Source: Dolichospermum sp. DET69 (GTDB lineage Bacteria > Cyanobacteriota > Cyanobacteriia > Cyanobacteriales > Nostocaceae). From it: a stretch of DNA of 64,000 nucleotides. The notes beneath the pieces were generated by a model. It was not told the DNA's origin. It saw nothing but the letters and a program-made list of their open reading frames with translations, and ran no database searches. The position numbers and the translations under genes were made by a program. Each line of letters starts with the position of its first letter. The first letter of the stretch is position 1. The DNA is taken from assembly GCA_017355425.1 (NCBI GenBank), contig CP070233.1, positions 3,265,501-3,329,500 of the forward strand, written 5' to 3'. Positions 1 through 8,924 of this stretch are shown here, one piece after another.

Positions 1-136
1 CCTGCCCGTCCTGATATTATTAGCAGGCTGTTTGGCCTGCACCACAAGAAATCTTGGGATATTTTTTTATTTGGAAGTCTCTAACTAATTTCATCCTTCA
101 TAGTTCATCAGAACGTTGACTTAAAGAGCAGCAAAC

Positions 137-1255
137 ATGAATCCAGGAATTGACCTCCAAGGAACTTTTATTCAATCTGTCAGGGACTTAGGCGTACCCC
201 CAGGAGCAGCCAAAGCCCTATGGATGCCATTACCAATGGTTCTGATGCTAATTGGGGCTACAGTCGGCGTACTAGTTGCCACATGGCTAGAACGGAAAAT
301 CTCTGCGGCTGTACAGCAACGAATTGGGCCTGAATATCAAGGACCTTTTGGATTGCTAGTGCCTGTGGCAGATGGTCTGAAGCTAGTATTTAAAGAAGAT
401 ATCATCCCCGCTAAAGCAGATCCTTGGCTATTTACCATCGGTCCAATTATTGTCGTCTTGCCAGTATTTCTGTCGTATTTAATTGTGCCATTTGGACAGA
501 ATATTATCATTTCTAATGTGGGCATGGGCGTGTTTTTGTGGATTGCATTATCCAGTATTCAGCCCATTGGGTTATTAATGGCAGGCTATGCCTCTAATAA
601 TAAATACGCCCTGTTGGGAGGTTTACGGGCGGCAGCGCAGTCCATCAGTTATGAAATACCCTTGGCATTGAGTGTACTAGCGATCGCCATGATGTCCAAC
701 AGTCTCAGCACCGTTGACATTGTGAATCAGCAATCTAACTTCGGTATTTTAGGCTGGAACATTTGGCGACAACCATTAGGTTTCATGATTTTTTGGATAG
801 CCGCATTGGCAGAATGCGAACGCTTACCCTTTGACTTACCAGAAGCAGAAGAAGAACTAGTAGCCGGGTATCAGACCGAATACTCAGGCATGAAATTCGC
901 GCTTTTTTACCTCAGTTCCTACATTAACCTGGTACTTTCTGCTTTACTAGTAGCAATTTTGTACCTTGGTGGTTGGCATTCTCCCATCCCCCTGCACCTG
1001 ATTACTGACTACTTAGGAGTTAGTGAAAGTGACCCGGCAATTCAGGTAGTCACAGCGGTTATAGGCATCACGATGACCGTAATTAAAGCCTACCTACTCG
1101 TATTTCTGGCCATTCTCATTCGTTGGACAGTACCACGAGTCCGAATTGACCAATTGCTAGACTTAGGATGGAAATTCCTTTTACCAATAGGCTTGGTAAA
1201 TCTCCTCTTAACCGCAGCCTGCAAACTAGCCTTTCCCTCACTTTTCGGTGGGTAA
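137..1255 (+). CDS. ndhA: NAD(P)H-quinone oxidoreductase subunit 1 (NdhA)
   Basis: A 372-residue polytopic membrane protein of the NDH-1 (complex I-like) membrane arm in the thylakoid, where it helps form the plastoquinone site and couples ferredoxin-driven electron flow to proton pumping. The text [20 protein letters not shown] near residue 52 and the acidic [20 protein letters not shown] loop near residue 227 are the hallmarks of the NuoH/ND1/NdhA family. About eight hydrophobic segments are visible and the length is normal for cyanobacteria. It is the first gene of the ndhA-I-G-E cluster, with 256 bases of repeat-rich spacer before ndhI. The ATG at 137 gives the expected N-terminus. Very confident. 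Confidence 0.97.
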   Translation: MNPGIDLQGTFIQSVRDLGVPPGAAKALWMPLPMVLMLIGATVGVLVATWLERKISAAVQQRIGPEYQGPFGLLVPVADGLKLVFKEDIIPAKADPWLFTIGPIIVVLPVFLSYLIVPFGQNIIISNVGMGVFLWIALSSIQPIGLLMAGYASNNKYALLGGLRAAAQSISYEIPLALSVLAIAMMSNSLSTVDIVNQQSNFGILGWNIWRQPLGFMIFWIAALAECERLPFDLPEAEEELVAGYQTEYSGMKFALFYLSSYINLVLSALLVAILYLGGWHSPIPLHLITDYLGVSESDPAIQVVTAVIGITMTVIKAYLLVFLAILIRWTVPRVRIDQLLDLGWKFLLPIGLVNLLLTAACKLAFPSLFGG

Positions 1256-1403
1256 ACAGCAGTTGTCACTCGATTTTGGATTGACGATTTTGGATTTTGG
1301 ATTGACTCCACCAAACAAGTGTAGAAGCTCGAAAATTTTAGATTTTGGATTGACAATTTTTCCGTTGTGAGAATGACGGGGCTTGTACCAAATTTTTTTA
1401 AGC

Positions 1404-1438
1404 TAAAATCTAAAATCTAAAATCTAAAATCTAAAATT
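1404..1438. repeat. Heptamer tandem repeat (TAAAATC)
   Basis: Four exact TAAAATC heptamers followed by one TAAAATT, in the 256-base gap between ndhA and ndhI. Looser copies of the inverted motif (GATTTTGGATT) lie at about 1272-1350. Such short tandemly repeated heptamers are a known trait of heterocystous cyanobacterial genomes. No gene is seen in this gap. Confidence 0.9.
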
Positions 1439-1511
1439 CCCGGTCAGTGGTCAATATCATTAATAATTGGCAACTGACAACTGAACAAAAAAGTCAAGAG
1501 AAAAACAGATA

Positions 1512-2087
1512 ATGCTAAAGTTCCTCAAACAAGTTGGTGATTACGCCAAAGAAGCCATCCAAGCAGGTCGTTATATTGGTCAAGGATTATCCGTTACCTT
1601 TGACCACATGAAACGGCGACCCGTTACCGTCCAATATCCCTACGAAAAATTAATTCCTGGTGAAAGATTTCGCGGTCGCATTCACTACGAATTTGACAAG
1701 TGTATTGCTTGTGAAGTCTGTGTGCGTGTATGTCCCATCAACCTCCCTGTAGTTGACTGGGAAATGGACAAAGGAACTAAAAAGAAAAAGCTCAAACACT
1801 ACAGTATTGATTTTGGCGTTTGTATCTTCTGTGGTAACTGCGTGGAATATTGTCCCACTAACTGTTTATCCATGACAGAAGAATATGAACTAGCCACTTA
1901 CGATCGCCATGAACTTAATTACGATAGCGTCGCTCTAGGACGTTTACCCTATAAAGTTACAAATGATCCAATGGTAACACCACTCCGTGAACTTGTTTAC
2001 CTACCTAAAGGCGTAATGGACCCTCACGGAGTTCCCGCCGATGCCCCTCGTGCTGGTTCTCGTCCAGAAGACTTGGTAGAAAAATAG
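1512..2087 (+). CDS. ndhI: NAD(P)H-quinone oxidoreductase subunit I (NdhI)
   Basis: A 191-residue iron-sulfur subunit of NDH-1 that carries electrons through the peripheral arm towards plastoquinone. Two 4Fe-4S motifs are visible: [12 protein letters not shown] near residue 63 and [12 protein letters not shown] near residue 104, each CxxCxxCxxxCP as in NuoI/PsaC-type ferredoxins. The N-terminus ([24 protein letters not shown]) is typical of the cyanobacterial/plastid subunit. It is followed after 87 bases by ndhG. Confidence 0.97.
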   Translation: MLKFLKQVGDYAKEAIQAGRYIGQGLSVTFDHMKRRPVTVQYPYEKLIPGERFRGRIHYEFDKCIACEVCVRVCPINLPVVDWEMDKGTKKKKLKHYSIDFGVCIFCGNCVEYCPTNCLSMTEEYELATYDRHELNYDSVALGRLPYKVTNDPMVTPLRELVYLPKGVMDPHGVPADAPRAGSRPEDLVEK

Positions 2088-2093
2088 GTGACA

Positions 2094-2121
2094 GTTGACG
2101 GTTGACGGTTGACGGTTGACG
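2094..2121. repeat. GTTGACG heptamer repeat ahead of ndhG
   Basis: Four exact tandem copies of GTTGACG in the ndhI-ndhG spacer. The reading frame of ndhG stays open through this array, so an automatic call from a TTG at 2109 would add a false N-terminal extension encoded by the repeat. Confidence 0.9.
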
Positions 2122-2174
2122 GTAATTACCAATTACTAGTCAGCATTTATCAAACATTAAAAGGATCGAAAGAA

Positions 2175-2786
2175 GTGAATTTAGCTGAAGGAGTACAGTC
2201 TGTATCATTTGGCATTCTTGCTGTGATGATGATTGGGGCAGCACTAGGTGTAGTGCTATTCTCTAACATTGTCTATTCCGCCTTTTTGCTGGGAGGAGTA
2301 TTCATCAGCATGGCGGGATTATACCTATTGCTAAATGGTGATTTTGTCGCATCGGCACAAATACTAATTTATGTTGGTGCAATTAACGTTTTAATTCTGT
2401 TTGCCATTATGTTGGTAAACAAAAGACAGGATTTTTCACCATTGCCTAATGCTGGAATCCGTAAAGTATTTACAGCTTTAGTCAGTTTTGGACTATTTGC
2501 TCTCTTAAGTACAATGGTGATAGCTACGCCTTGGGCTTATACAACTAATCCTGTAGTTAATCAAAATTCCATCGTTGTCATTGGGGAGCATTTCTTTAGC
2601 GACTTCTTGCTACCCTTTGAATTAGCTTCCGTCCTCTTGCTAATAGCGATGGTAGGAGCAATTATTTTGGCACGTCGTGAATATATCCCCGACACAGTAC
2701 CAACCTCTGAACTACAACAAACAATTTTAACCCTACCAGAACGCCCCAAAGAACTCATATCCACTGGTAGCAGCACTGACAACTAA
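2175..2786 (+). CDS. ndhG: NAD(P)H-quinone oxidoreductase subunit 6 (NdhG)
   Basis: A 203-residue membrane subunit of NDH-1 (NuoJ/ND6 family) with five hydrophobic helices. The stretch QILIYVGAINVLILFAIMLV is the conserved ND6 helix that contains the pi-bulge region. I place the start at the GTG at 2175 (protein MNLAEGVQSVSFG), because the upstream open frame is made of the GTTGACG repeat and NdhG relatives begin with a similar MNLAEGVQ text as I recall them. The sequence AAAGAA just upstream is only a weak ribosome site. It is followed 19 bases later by ndhE. Confidence 0.93.
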   Translation: MNLAEGVQSVSFGILAVMMIGAALGVVLFSNIVYSAFLLGGVFISMAGLYLLLNGDFVASAQILIYVGAINVLILFAIMLVNKRQDFSPLPNAGIRKVFTALVSFGLFALLSTMVIATPWAYTTNPVVNQNSIVVIGEHFFSDFLLPFELASVLLLIAMVGAIILARREYIPDTVPTSELQQTILTLPERPKELISTGSSTDN

Positions 2787-2805
2787 CAACTGACAACCGA
2801 CAATC

Positions 2806-3111
2806 ATGCAACTCCAATACTTTTTATTATTAGCCGCAGCTTTGTTTTGCATTGGTATTTATGGTTTAATTACCAGTCGCAACGCAGTGCGGGTACTGAT
2901 GTCAATTGAGTTATTGCTAAATGCCGTTAATCTAAATTTAATGGCATTTTCCAACTTCCTTGATTCAACCTTAATTAAAGGTCAGGTTTTCACAGTTTTC
3001 GTGATTACCGTGGCAGCGGCAGAAGCAGCAGTAGGTTTAGCAATCGTTCTGACTATTTATCGCAACCGCGATACTGTCGATATGGAGCAGTTTAATCTTC
3101 TGAAATGGTAA
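2806..3111 (+). CDS. ndhE: NAD(P)H-quinone oxidoreductase subunit 4L (NdhE)
   Basis: A 101-residue, three-helix membrane subunit of NDH-1 (NuoK/ND4L family). Family text such as [26 protein letters not shown] and [23 protein letters not shown] is present. The conserved glutamates of the second and third helices (IELLLN and AAEAAVG) are intact. It ends 6 bases before the NAD kinase start, so ndhA-I-G-E and nadK are probably co-transcribed. Confidence 0.97.
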   Translation: MQLQYFLLLAAALFCIGIYGLITSRNAVRVLMSIELLLNAVNLNLMAFSNFLDSTLIKGQVFTVFVITVAAAEAAVGLAIVLTIYRNRDTVDMEQFNLLKW

Positions 3112-3117
3112 TAGTGC

Positions 3118-4038
3118 GTGCAACTTAAGCAGGTAATCATCGCTTACAAAGCGCGAGATCCCCAGAGTAAACGCTGGGCTGAACTCTGTGCTAAACAACT
3201 AGAAAATCGTCATTGCCAAGTATTGATGGGACCTAGTGGGCCAAAAGATAACCCCTATCCGGTTTTTTTGGCCTCTGCTAATCAACCAATTGATCTAGCT
3301 TTGGTACTCGGTGGTGATGGTACTGTCTTAACCAGTGCTAGACATTTAGCCCCAGCAGGCATCCCCATTCTTGGAGTGAATGTGGGAGGCCATTTGGGGT
3401 TTTTAACTGAATCAGTAGACGAGTTTCAAGATCCAGAAATTGTTTGGGACAGGCTGTTAGAAGATCGTTATGCTATCCAACGCCGCATGATGTTACAAGC
3501 AGCGGTATATGATGGGACTGGCTCAAATTTAGAACCTGTGACGGAAAGTTACTTGGCTTTAAATGAGTTTTGTGTCAAACCCGCTTCTGCTGACAGAATG
3601 ATTACCTCAATTCTGGAAATGGAAATTGATGGTGAGATAGTTGATCAATATGTAGGAGATGGATTAATTATCTCTACTCCCACAGGTTCTACTGGTTATA
3701 CAGTTTCTGCCAATGGACCAATTATCCACGATGGGATGGAAACAATTACCATCACTCCCATTTGTCCCATGAGTCTTTCTAGTCGTCCTCTGGTTTTACC
3801 CCCTGGTTCTGTGGTCAGTATTTGGCCTTTGGGGGATTATGATTTAAGTACCAAACTGTGGATGGATGGTGTGTTATCTACTTCCATTTGGCCAGGACAC
3901 CGTGTTGATGTGCGAATGGCTGATTGTCGAGCTAAGTTTATTGTTTTACGCGCAAATAATTCATATTATCAAACATTGCGGGAGAAATTACTTTGGGCTG
4001 GGACAAGAGTTCGCTACAACAATAATCACCGCAGTTGA
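3118..4038 (+). CDS. nadK: NAD kinase
   Basis: A 306-residue cytosolic enzyme that phosphorylates NAD to NADP using ATP. The kinase motifs GGDGTVL (near residue 66), NVGGHLGFLTE and the NAD-binding GDGLIISTPTGSTGYTVSANGP are all visible. The start is a GTG at 3118, 6 bases after the ndhE stop. Its place directly behind the NDH-1 genes links NADP supply with NDH-1 function, and I recall the same order in other Nostocales. Two NAD kinases are common in cyanobacteria; this window holds only this one. Confidence 0.95.
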   Translation: MQLKQVIIAYKARDPQSKRWAELCAKQLENRHCQVLMGPSGPKDNPYPVFLASANQPIDLALVLGGDGTVLTSARHLAPAGIPILGVNVGGHLGFLTESVDEFQDPEIVWDRLLEDRYAIQRRMMLQAAVYDGTGSNLEPVTESYLALNEFCVKPASADRMITSILEMEIDGEIVDQYVGDGLIISTPTGSTGYTVSANGPIIHDGMETITITPICPMSLSSRPLVLPPGSVVSIWPLGDYDLSTKLWMDGVLSTSIWPGHRVDVRMADCRAKFIVLRANNSYYQTLREKLLWAGTRVRYNNNHRS

Positions 4039-4098
4039 TTTTTATGTGTTTTTTCTAAACTTTTCCCCAGTGCGCTCGTATTTGTAAATTCATTTTTG

Positions 4099-4128
4099 CC
4101 CCTGATTTCAATACATCTGGGGTTTTTT
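4099..4128 (+). terminator. Possible intrinsic terminator after nadK
   Basis: CCCC (4099-4102) and GGGG (4119-4122) can pair, with imperfect extension inwards, and are followed directly by six T. It lies about 60 bases behind the nadK stop and would end the ndhA-nadK transcript. The stem is short, so confidence is moderate. Confidence 0.5.
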
Positions 4129-4159
4129 AATATCTACTATTACTGACAATTAAAAGTAT

Positions 4160-4296
4160 GGACTAAGTAGGTAAACATAATAAAAACGATATATGTTTAG
4201 TTTTGTGAAAACCGTGAAACGACCTATTTGCAAGGCATTCATTGAATTTACATTTCGTCATATACCTTTAATTTTTTCTGTTTACCTACTTAGTCC
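4160..4296. repeat. Small inverted-repeat element (MITE-like, 137 bp)
   Basis: GGACTAAGTAGGTAAACA at 4160-4177 is repeated exactly in inverse form at 4279-4296, giving perfect 18-bp terminal repeats around a 101-base centre. Weaker inverted similarity continues inwards. No reading frame is inside. I could not find a clear target duplication. It is probably a non-autonomous insertion element. Confidence 0.65.
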
Positions 4297-4300
4297 GGTA

Positions 4301-4386
4301 CGGCGTAAGTTAATGAACCATTCCGAATCTGTGAAAAGCTTATGCTGTATTCATTCTCAATTCTAAATTCTAAATTCTAAATTCCG
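4301..4386 (+). repeat. Dispersed repeat, copy 1 of 3
   Basis: The text AATGAACCATTCCGAATCTG, then a GCTTATGCTGTATTCATTCT block, then repeated AAATTCT heptamers ending in CCG, recurs at 11150-11233 (inverted) and 55098-55160. All three lie in gaps between genes. Together with the 137-bp element and the hairpin at 4471, it fills the gap 4039-4548, in which I see no gene. Confidence 0.75.
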
Positions 4387-4470
4387 AGAAAGCGGTACTA
4401 GGTGAATTTGTATCTTATCACCAGATTTTTTGAGCAGTTAAGCTCATAATGAAAAAAAGATAATAACCAG

Positions 4471-4499
4471 ATCCCCGACTTCTTAAAGCAGTCGGGGAT
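4471..4499. repeat. Hairpin repeat ATCCCCGACT...AGTCGGGGAT
   Basis: A 10-bp perfect stem with a 9-base loop (TCTTAAAGC). Diverged relatives lie at 48221-48253 and 50565-50597, so this is a dispersed hairpin family. Here it is 50 bases upstream of the acyltransferase gene and has no T tract on the plus strand. Confidence 0.75.
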
Positions 4500-4548
4500 A
4501 TATCTTCTATGTTGGTAAAATATTTTACAAATCTATGTAGGAAAATAG

Positions 4549-5337
4549 ATGGAACTTTCTGATCGCTACAATAATTATCAACTCCATCTTTCTGATTTTC
4601 CCACTTTGCAAACTGATAAATATATCCTGCGTCTAGCTGCAAATGCCAAAGAACTAGAATCTATTTTTCAGTTGCGGTTTGAAGTGTTTAACCTCGAACT
4701 GGGTTTAGGATTATCTAGTTCTAATATTGGCCAGATGGATAAAGATAAATTTGATGAAGTTTGTCATCATTTGTTACTTATTTCTAAAAATACAGGTGAA
4801 ACAATTGGTACTTATAGAATGCAAACTTATACAATGGCTGCTCAATATCTAGGATTTGATGCGGCTGATATATTTAATCTTCACGGTATTCCTGATGCTG
4901 TGCTTCAATCTTCTGTTGAGGTAGGACGAGCTTGTATAGCTAAAAAGTACCGCAATAGTCATACTTTATTGTTACTGTGGAAAGGATTAGCTAATTATTT
5001 AATTTGGACTAAAAAACAATATTTTTTTGGTTGTGCATCTTTACTTACACAATCCCATTGGGAAGCGGCTTGTACTTTTAATTATTTAAAGCACAATAAT
5101 TTTATACATCCTGATATTTTAGTATGTCCTCATGCAAAATACCTAATAGAAACCTTACAAAATCATCCAGATAAATATAATATATCAATTCCTAATATTC
5201 TTCAGGCATATCTAAATATTGGTGCTAAAGTATGCAGTTTACCAGCTATTGATAAACAATTTAAAACTATTGACTTTTTAGTTATTTCTAATATTGCTGA
5301 TTTTACTAAATGGCATCATGGCAGGAGTCAGGAGTAA
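4549..5337 (+). CDS. GNAT-fold acyltransferase (OlsB/hemolysin-like)
   Basis: A 262-residue protein that resembles the GNAT-type N-acyltransferases related to OlsB and N-acyl amino acid synthases. Seen: LRFEVFNLELGLGL near residue 42, DEVCHHLLLI near residue 68, and SSVEVGRACIAKKYRN near residue 122, which correspond to the R(Y)xVF, D..xxHLL and ELxRxxVxxxYR blocks of that family. Substrate cannot be read from sequence; an acyl-ACP and an amino acid or amine are typical. It stands alone between repeat-rich gaps. The ATG at 4549 follows TAGGAAAA, a usable ribosome site. Confidence 0.7.
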   Translation: MELSDRYNNYQLHLSDFPTLQTDKYILRLAANAKELESIFQLRFEVFNLELGLGLSSSNIGQMDKDKFDEVCHHLLLISKNTGETIGTYRMQTYTMAAQYLGFDAADIFNLHGIPDAVLQSSVEVGRACIAKKYRNSHTLLLLWKGLANYLIWTKKQYFFGCASLLTQSHWEAACTFNYLKHNNFIHPDILVCPHAKYLIETLQNHPDKYNISIPNILQAYLNIGAKVCSLPAIDKQFKTIDFLVISNIADFTKWHHGRSQE

Positions 5338-5380
5338 AAATCTGTTATGGGCTGATTTTTATGAATATTAATATAAACAC

Positions 5381-5481
5381 TATAGCGGTTATTGTTGGGA
5401 TTCAATACAATTGAGGGCGGGGAAACCCCTACGGGTTTTGAAATTTAATCACTGTATCTCATTCAAGTGCATACCGCTATA
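5381..5481. repeat. TATAGCGGT-family small repeat
   Basis: About 100 bases bounded by TATAGCGGT and the inverse ACCGCTATA, with a G/C-rich centre (GGGCGGGGAAACCCC). Relatives sit at 14054-14590 (interrupted) and 63108-63213, and a partial one near 39509. This is a dispersed MITE-like family without a reading frame. Confidence 0.7.
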
Positions 5482-5494
5482 AGTAGGGCTTAGT

Positions 5495-5585
5495 GACATA
5501 CTCCACACACTCCCTTTCAGGTGAGTGTGGGCAACGAGCGCGACTCTTCTATGAAGACATTGACTGAGCTTTAAGACCGTGTGTC
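5495..5585 (+). repeat. Fragment related to the orphan RNA element at 56.8 kb
   Basis: The text CTCCCTTTC.GGTGA.TGT..GCAACGA..GCG and a later TTAAGACCG/TTAAAACTG block are shared with 56813-56890. The segment ends just before the inverted repeat of the adjacent insertion element. It looks like a truncated copy of the structured element described at 56600-57075. Confidence 0.4.
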
Positions 5586-5599
5586 CCACGGTTCTTGAT

Positions 5600-6713
5600 C
5601 CCACATTCCGCACTTCAATGAGTAGTATGCAAAAACTACATTCACGGGTAATTCAAAACAATAGTTCGTAAAAATTACGTTACTATCAAAAAATAAATTA
5701 TGCACACAAAAATTCTAGCTCTTTTATTGTGTCTAAAAAGCCAGTGAAATAGTTGAATTTGAATTTTTAAATCAGTTAGAGAAACACAAAACCATGCAAT
5801 AGGGAATTATAGATTTTAGAACTAACATAATAAATAATATTTTTGACAAGCATTCGGTAGGAATTGCAAGAGGCGACAATGTTCCTTCGTTAAGTTAAGA
5901 ATTCTCTGAACTCCTTGTGCAATCAGAATATGAATCCCCTGAAAACATTGAAATATCCACCTTAATGTGGGAGATTCCGTGGGTTTATTTAGTTGATTTT
6001 TAACAGTAGCTTTTTGTGTTTTTAATGCAATTCGTAATTGTCTTTGTCCCAGATTATAAACCAAAAGACATAATGCCATTAACATCATCATTGTCTCTAC
6101 TCTTTCTGGATTTTTCACAAAAAGACTATCGGCAAAAAATAACGGGTCTTTGATAAATCTAAATCCTCGCTCTGTTGATTGCTGTTCTTTATATATTCTC
6201 AATATTTCTGTAGGTGCTAATTTTGTTGTGTCTAAAATATTCGAAGAATAAAATAAATCGACCACAAGAATTTTGATGTTTTGTGATTAACTCCTGATTT
6301 TCTATTAATTTACATTTGACTTGATACACTACTGTTGTTCCTTTCTTTAATTTCTCGCTAATTTCTATGTCCGATGTTTGATGATATTTTAATTTTGCTG
6401 TCATGTCTTTAATTTTTAATTCTGCTAAAGATTTTGAACAAAAATCTTCTTTTTCTAACTTGACTAGCTGTTTATTAGTTTTTAGAAACTCCTCTGAGAT
6501 TTTTTGAGTTAATTTCTTTAAATCTGCTTTTTTTCTGTCTGTGCTTTCAATTAATAACCATCTTTGCTCTATTCCTCCATAAGATACTTGTTCTTCTCCA
6601 TAGCTATATCCTTTGATTTCACAGGCTTTCATGTCTTTACTTATAAATGCTTTCACTAAGTTTTTGGCTTTTTTAATGGATAATGTACTACAAAATGAAG
6701 TGCGGAATGTGGG
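5600..6713 (-). mobile_element. IS1634-type element, internally deleted
   Basis: Perfect 18-bp inverted repeats bound the element: CCCACATTCCGCACTTCA at 5600-5617 and its complement at 6696-6713. The 1.1 kb between them is shorter than a full IS1634-family element (roughly 1.7-2 kb as I recall), because the first half of the transposase gene is missing. A solo copy of the same end sequence lies at 42058-42080. Flanking TTGAT and TTGGT could be a decayed target duplication. The element cannot move by itself. Confidence 0.75.
5822..6695 (-). pseudogene. IS1634-family transposase, truncated and frameshifted
   Basis: The minus strand encodes the middle of a DDE transposase (KKAKNLVKAFISKDMKACEIKG, then YGGIEQRWLLIES) and then, after a frame change at about 6240-6256, its C-terminal part with EQQSTERGFRFIKDPLFFAD and ALCLLVYNLGQRQLR, the Y(2)R(3)E(6)K-type block of IS1634/IS4 relatives. 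The first half, with the start and the first catalytic aspartate, is absent, and the terminal inverted repeat sits directly upstream. Clearly inactive. Confidence 0.85.
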
Positions 6714-6800
6714 TTGGTACGAAATCCTCACTTGTATATTGCCTTTTTCAATAATTGGTGTTACTTTTTTAGTATACGCTGATTAGAAAAATACGTCAAG

Positions 6801-7220
6801 ATGCTCATGAAAAATGATTTTACGTCCAAAGGTAGATCGGTAAGTGATTTAAAAGTGCATTTAGTTTTAACAACCAAATATAGACGGAAAGCCTTTACAG
6901 GTGAGATGTTGGTACGACTTCACGTTATTTTAGAAGAACTTTTAATTAAATGGGATTGCAAACTTGTAGAGTTTAACGGTGAAGAGGATCATATCCATTG
7001 CTTATTCCAATATCATCCTGATATAGAATTGAGTAAATTAGTTAATAATTTGAAGTCAGTTTCTTCTAGAAAGTTACGTCAGGAATTTTCAGAACATCTA
7101 GCAAAGATTTACTGGAAAGATGTTTTTTGGAACGGGTCGTATTTTGTAGCTAGTTGTGGAGGCGTTACTATATCAACATTACGCAAATACATTGAAAATC
7201 AAAATCAACCCGAAGAATAA
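6801..7220 (+). CDS. tnpA: IS200/IS605-family transposase TnpA (Y1 HUH)
   Basis: A 139-residue single-strand transposase. The HUH pair is seen in DHIHCLFQ near residue 54, and the catalytic tyrosine is in STLRKYIENQ near residue 131. The N-terminal VHLVLTTKYRRKAF is typical of the family. No TnpB gene follows. A structured right end lies at 7310-7336. The frame is intact, so the element may be active. The ATG at 6801 has no obvious ribosome site; the second ATG at 6807 is an alternative start. Confidence 0.9.
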   Translation: MLMKNDFTSKGRSVSDLKVHLVLTTKYRRKAFTGEMLVRLHVILEELLIKWDCKLVEFNGEEDHIHCLFQYHPDIELSKLVNNLKSVSSRKLRQEFSEHLAKIYWKDVFWNGSYFVASCGGVTISTLRKYIENQNQPEE

Positions 7221-7309
7221 AATTTGTTCATTTCGTCGCTGTAGCCTTCTTTGTTTTCGCTACGCTCAAATATAAGTCAGGCTACGCAACTCAACTCACG
7301 CGCATTCAT

Positions 7310-7336
7310 CCCACGCTCCTAAGCGTGAGACGTGGG
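7310..7336. mobile_element. Right-end hairpin of the IS200/IS605 element
   Basis: CCCACG (7310-7315) pairs with CGTGGG (7331-7336) around ACGCT/AGCGT, about 90 bases behind the tnpA stop and followed by GCTTCTGCTGATTA. Subterminal hairpins near tnpA stop codons are the recognition ends of this family. The motif CGCTGATTAG upstream of tnpA (6777-6786) may mark the left side. Confidence 0.6.
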
Positions 7337-7519
7337 GCTTCTGCTGATTAAGCTAAAAGAAAGCAAAAGCGTTGATAGATCAAGTTTTACAGAGTTCTAT
7401 CAGCAAACAAGTGCCAGATTATTAAGCCAAGATGTTGAAAACCTTTACATTTTCACTCTTCTATAACTGGGTAAATGTGAGGTCTCGTTGACTAGCCGTT
7501 CTTCTTTCTTCTTTCTTCT

Positions 7520-7607
7520 GACTCGGTGACTCGGTGACTCGGTGACTCGGTGACTCGGTGACTCGGTGACTCGGTGACTCGGTGACTCGGTGACTCGGTG
7601 ACTCGGT
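7520..7607. repeat. GACTCGGT octamer tandem repeat (11 copies)
   Basis: Eleven exact tandem copies of GACTCGGT. A related array mixing GACTCGGT and GACTCCT lies at 23604-23671. The array produces a spurious SPSHRVTE repeat frame on the minus strand. It fills part of the 7221-7719 gap, which otherwise holds only the transposon end and the region upstream of gshA. Confidence 0.95.
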
Positions 7608-7719
7608 GACTCCTATCCCATGGCTTACGCTATCAGCAAACCCTATGTAACCAAAAAGTGCAAAAAATCGTCTAATTAGATACAATTTATTAACATTAAG
7701 AGAAGTTTTGGAGAATAAC

Positions 7720-8859
7720 ATGGTCTTATTAAAAGGCTTTGAGATTGAGATGTACACTGGTACGCCTCAAGGTGAAATTGTGGGACTATCAGACAAAATT
7801 ATTGCGAATCTAGATGGGTTTATGCGTGAGCCAGATAGTCGTAATGTGGAGTACATAACTCAACCATCCATGAATTATGAAAATCTATTATGCGCTTTGC
7901 TACGCCCACGAAAAGAGTTGCGGAATTACCTCCAAAGCTTGGATAATTATACTTTGATACCGGGTAGTACATTATCTTTGCAGGGAAGCAATCACTTTTT
8001 GCGTTCTGACCCTACCAATCCCTATCATGACTACATTGAACAAACTTATGGGACAAAAGTAGTTACTGCCAGCGTGCATATCAATATCGGTATCAGTGAC
8101 CCAGAAATATTAATGCGTGCCTGTCGGGTTATCAGAATGGAAGCACCTTTATTCCTGGCCATGAGTGCCTCATCTCCTTTCTTAGATGGTCAAACTACTG
8201 GTTATCATTCCACACGCTGGGGACTATTCCCCCAAACCCCTGATCATGTCCCCTTGTTTGCTAGTCATGCCCATCATATTCAATGGGTAAATGAACAATT
8301 AGCCGCTGGAGCAATGCAAAATGTCCGGCATTTATGGGTATCAGTGCGCCCAAATGGCGATCGCCGTCCTTATGACCTAAATCGGTTAGAATTGCGAATT
8401 TGTGATTTAGTGACCGATCCTATTGCTTTATTAGCGATGACTGCTTTATTAGAAGCACGGTTAATCCAAATTATTGACAACCCGACTATTGATCCTTTAA
8501 CTCAAAGTCCGTTTTCTCCCGAAGAATTGATTACCTTAACCATGAAAAATGAAATGGTTGCTGCAACTGACAGTCTTGATGCTAAATTACAGAGATGGCA
8601 AGATGGTAGCAGTATTCTTGCTAGAGATTGGATAGCAGAAATCTATCAAGATGTTTGGAGTATTACTAAACAACAGGGCTTTAGTTGTTTCCTATCCCCC
8701 TTGCAAAAAATCCTGCGGGAAGGCAATGAAGCTCAACAGTGGTTGCAATTACATAAGGTCGGCGTTGATATTCAACGTGTGATGACTCAAGCGATTCTTG
8801 CTACCCAAGAACGGGAAACTGAACTAGAAAGCAAACTATGTTCATCTATCAGGGAATAG
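7720..8859 (+). CDS. gshA: Glutamate-cysteine ligase, cyanobacterial type
   Basis: A 379-residue enzyme of the first step of glutathione synthesis, joining glutamate and cysteine with ATP in the cytosol. The whole length matches the cyanobacterial glutamate-cysteine ligase family as I know it (GFEIEMYTGTPQGEIVGLSDK at the start; ASVHINIGISDPEILMRACR and LNRLELRICDLVTDPIALLA inside). The start is the ATG at 7720, preceded by TTGGAG eight bases upstream; a TTG at 7708 lies in that ribosome site and is rejected. Single gene, not in an operon. Confidence 0.93.
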   Translation: MVLLKGFEIEMYTGTPQGEIVGLSDKIIANLDGFMREPDSRNVEYITQPSMNYENLLCALLRPRKELRNYLQSLDNYTLIPGSTLSLQGSNHFLRSDPTNPYHDYIEQTYGTKVVTASVHINIGISDPEILMRACRVIRMEAPLFLAMSASSPFLDGQTTGYHSTRWGLFPQTPDHVPLFASHAHHIQWVNEQLAAGAMQNVRHLWVSVRPNGDRRPYDLNRLELRICDLVTDPIALLAMTALLEARLIQIIDNPTIDPLTQSPFSPEELITLTMKNEMVAATDSLDAKLQRWQDGSSILARDWIAEIYQDVWSITKQQGFSCFLSPLQKILREGNEAQQWLQLHKVGVDIQRVMTQAILATQERETELESKLCSSIRE

Positions 8860-8924
8860 CAAGAGCGACGAGGGAAGAGGGAAGAGAATGTTTTCAGTCA
8901 TTATAAAAATAAGAAGTAAGCAAA

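Noticed and set aside
1-136. Terminator hairpin GCAGGC-TGTTTG-GCCTGC near base 24
   Set aside because: A six-base stem without a following T run; the upstream gene is not in the window, so a role cannot be judged.
7461-7757. 98-residue minus-strand frame with SPSHRVTE repeats
   Set aside because: It is the octamer array read in one frame and overlaps the gshA start region.
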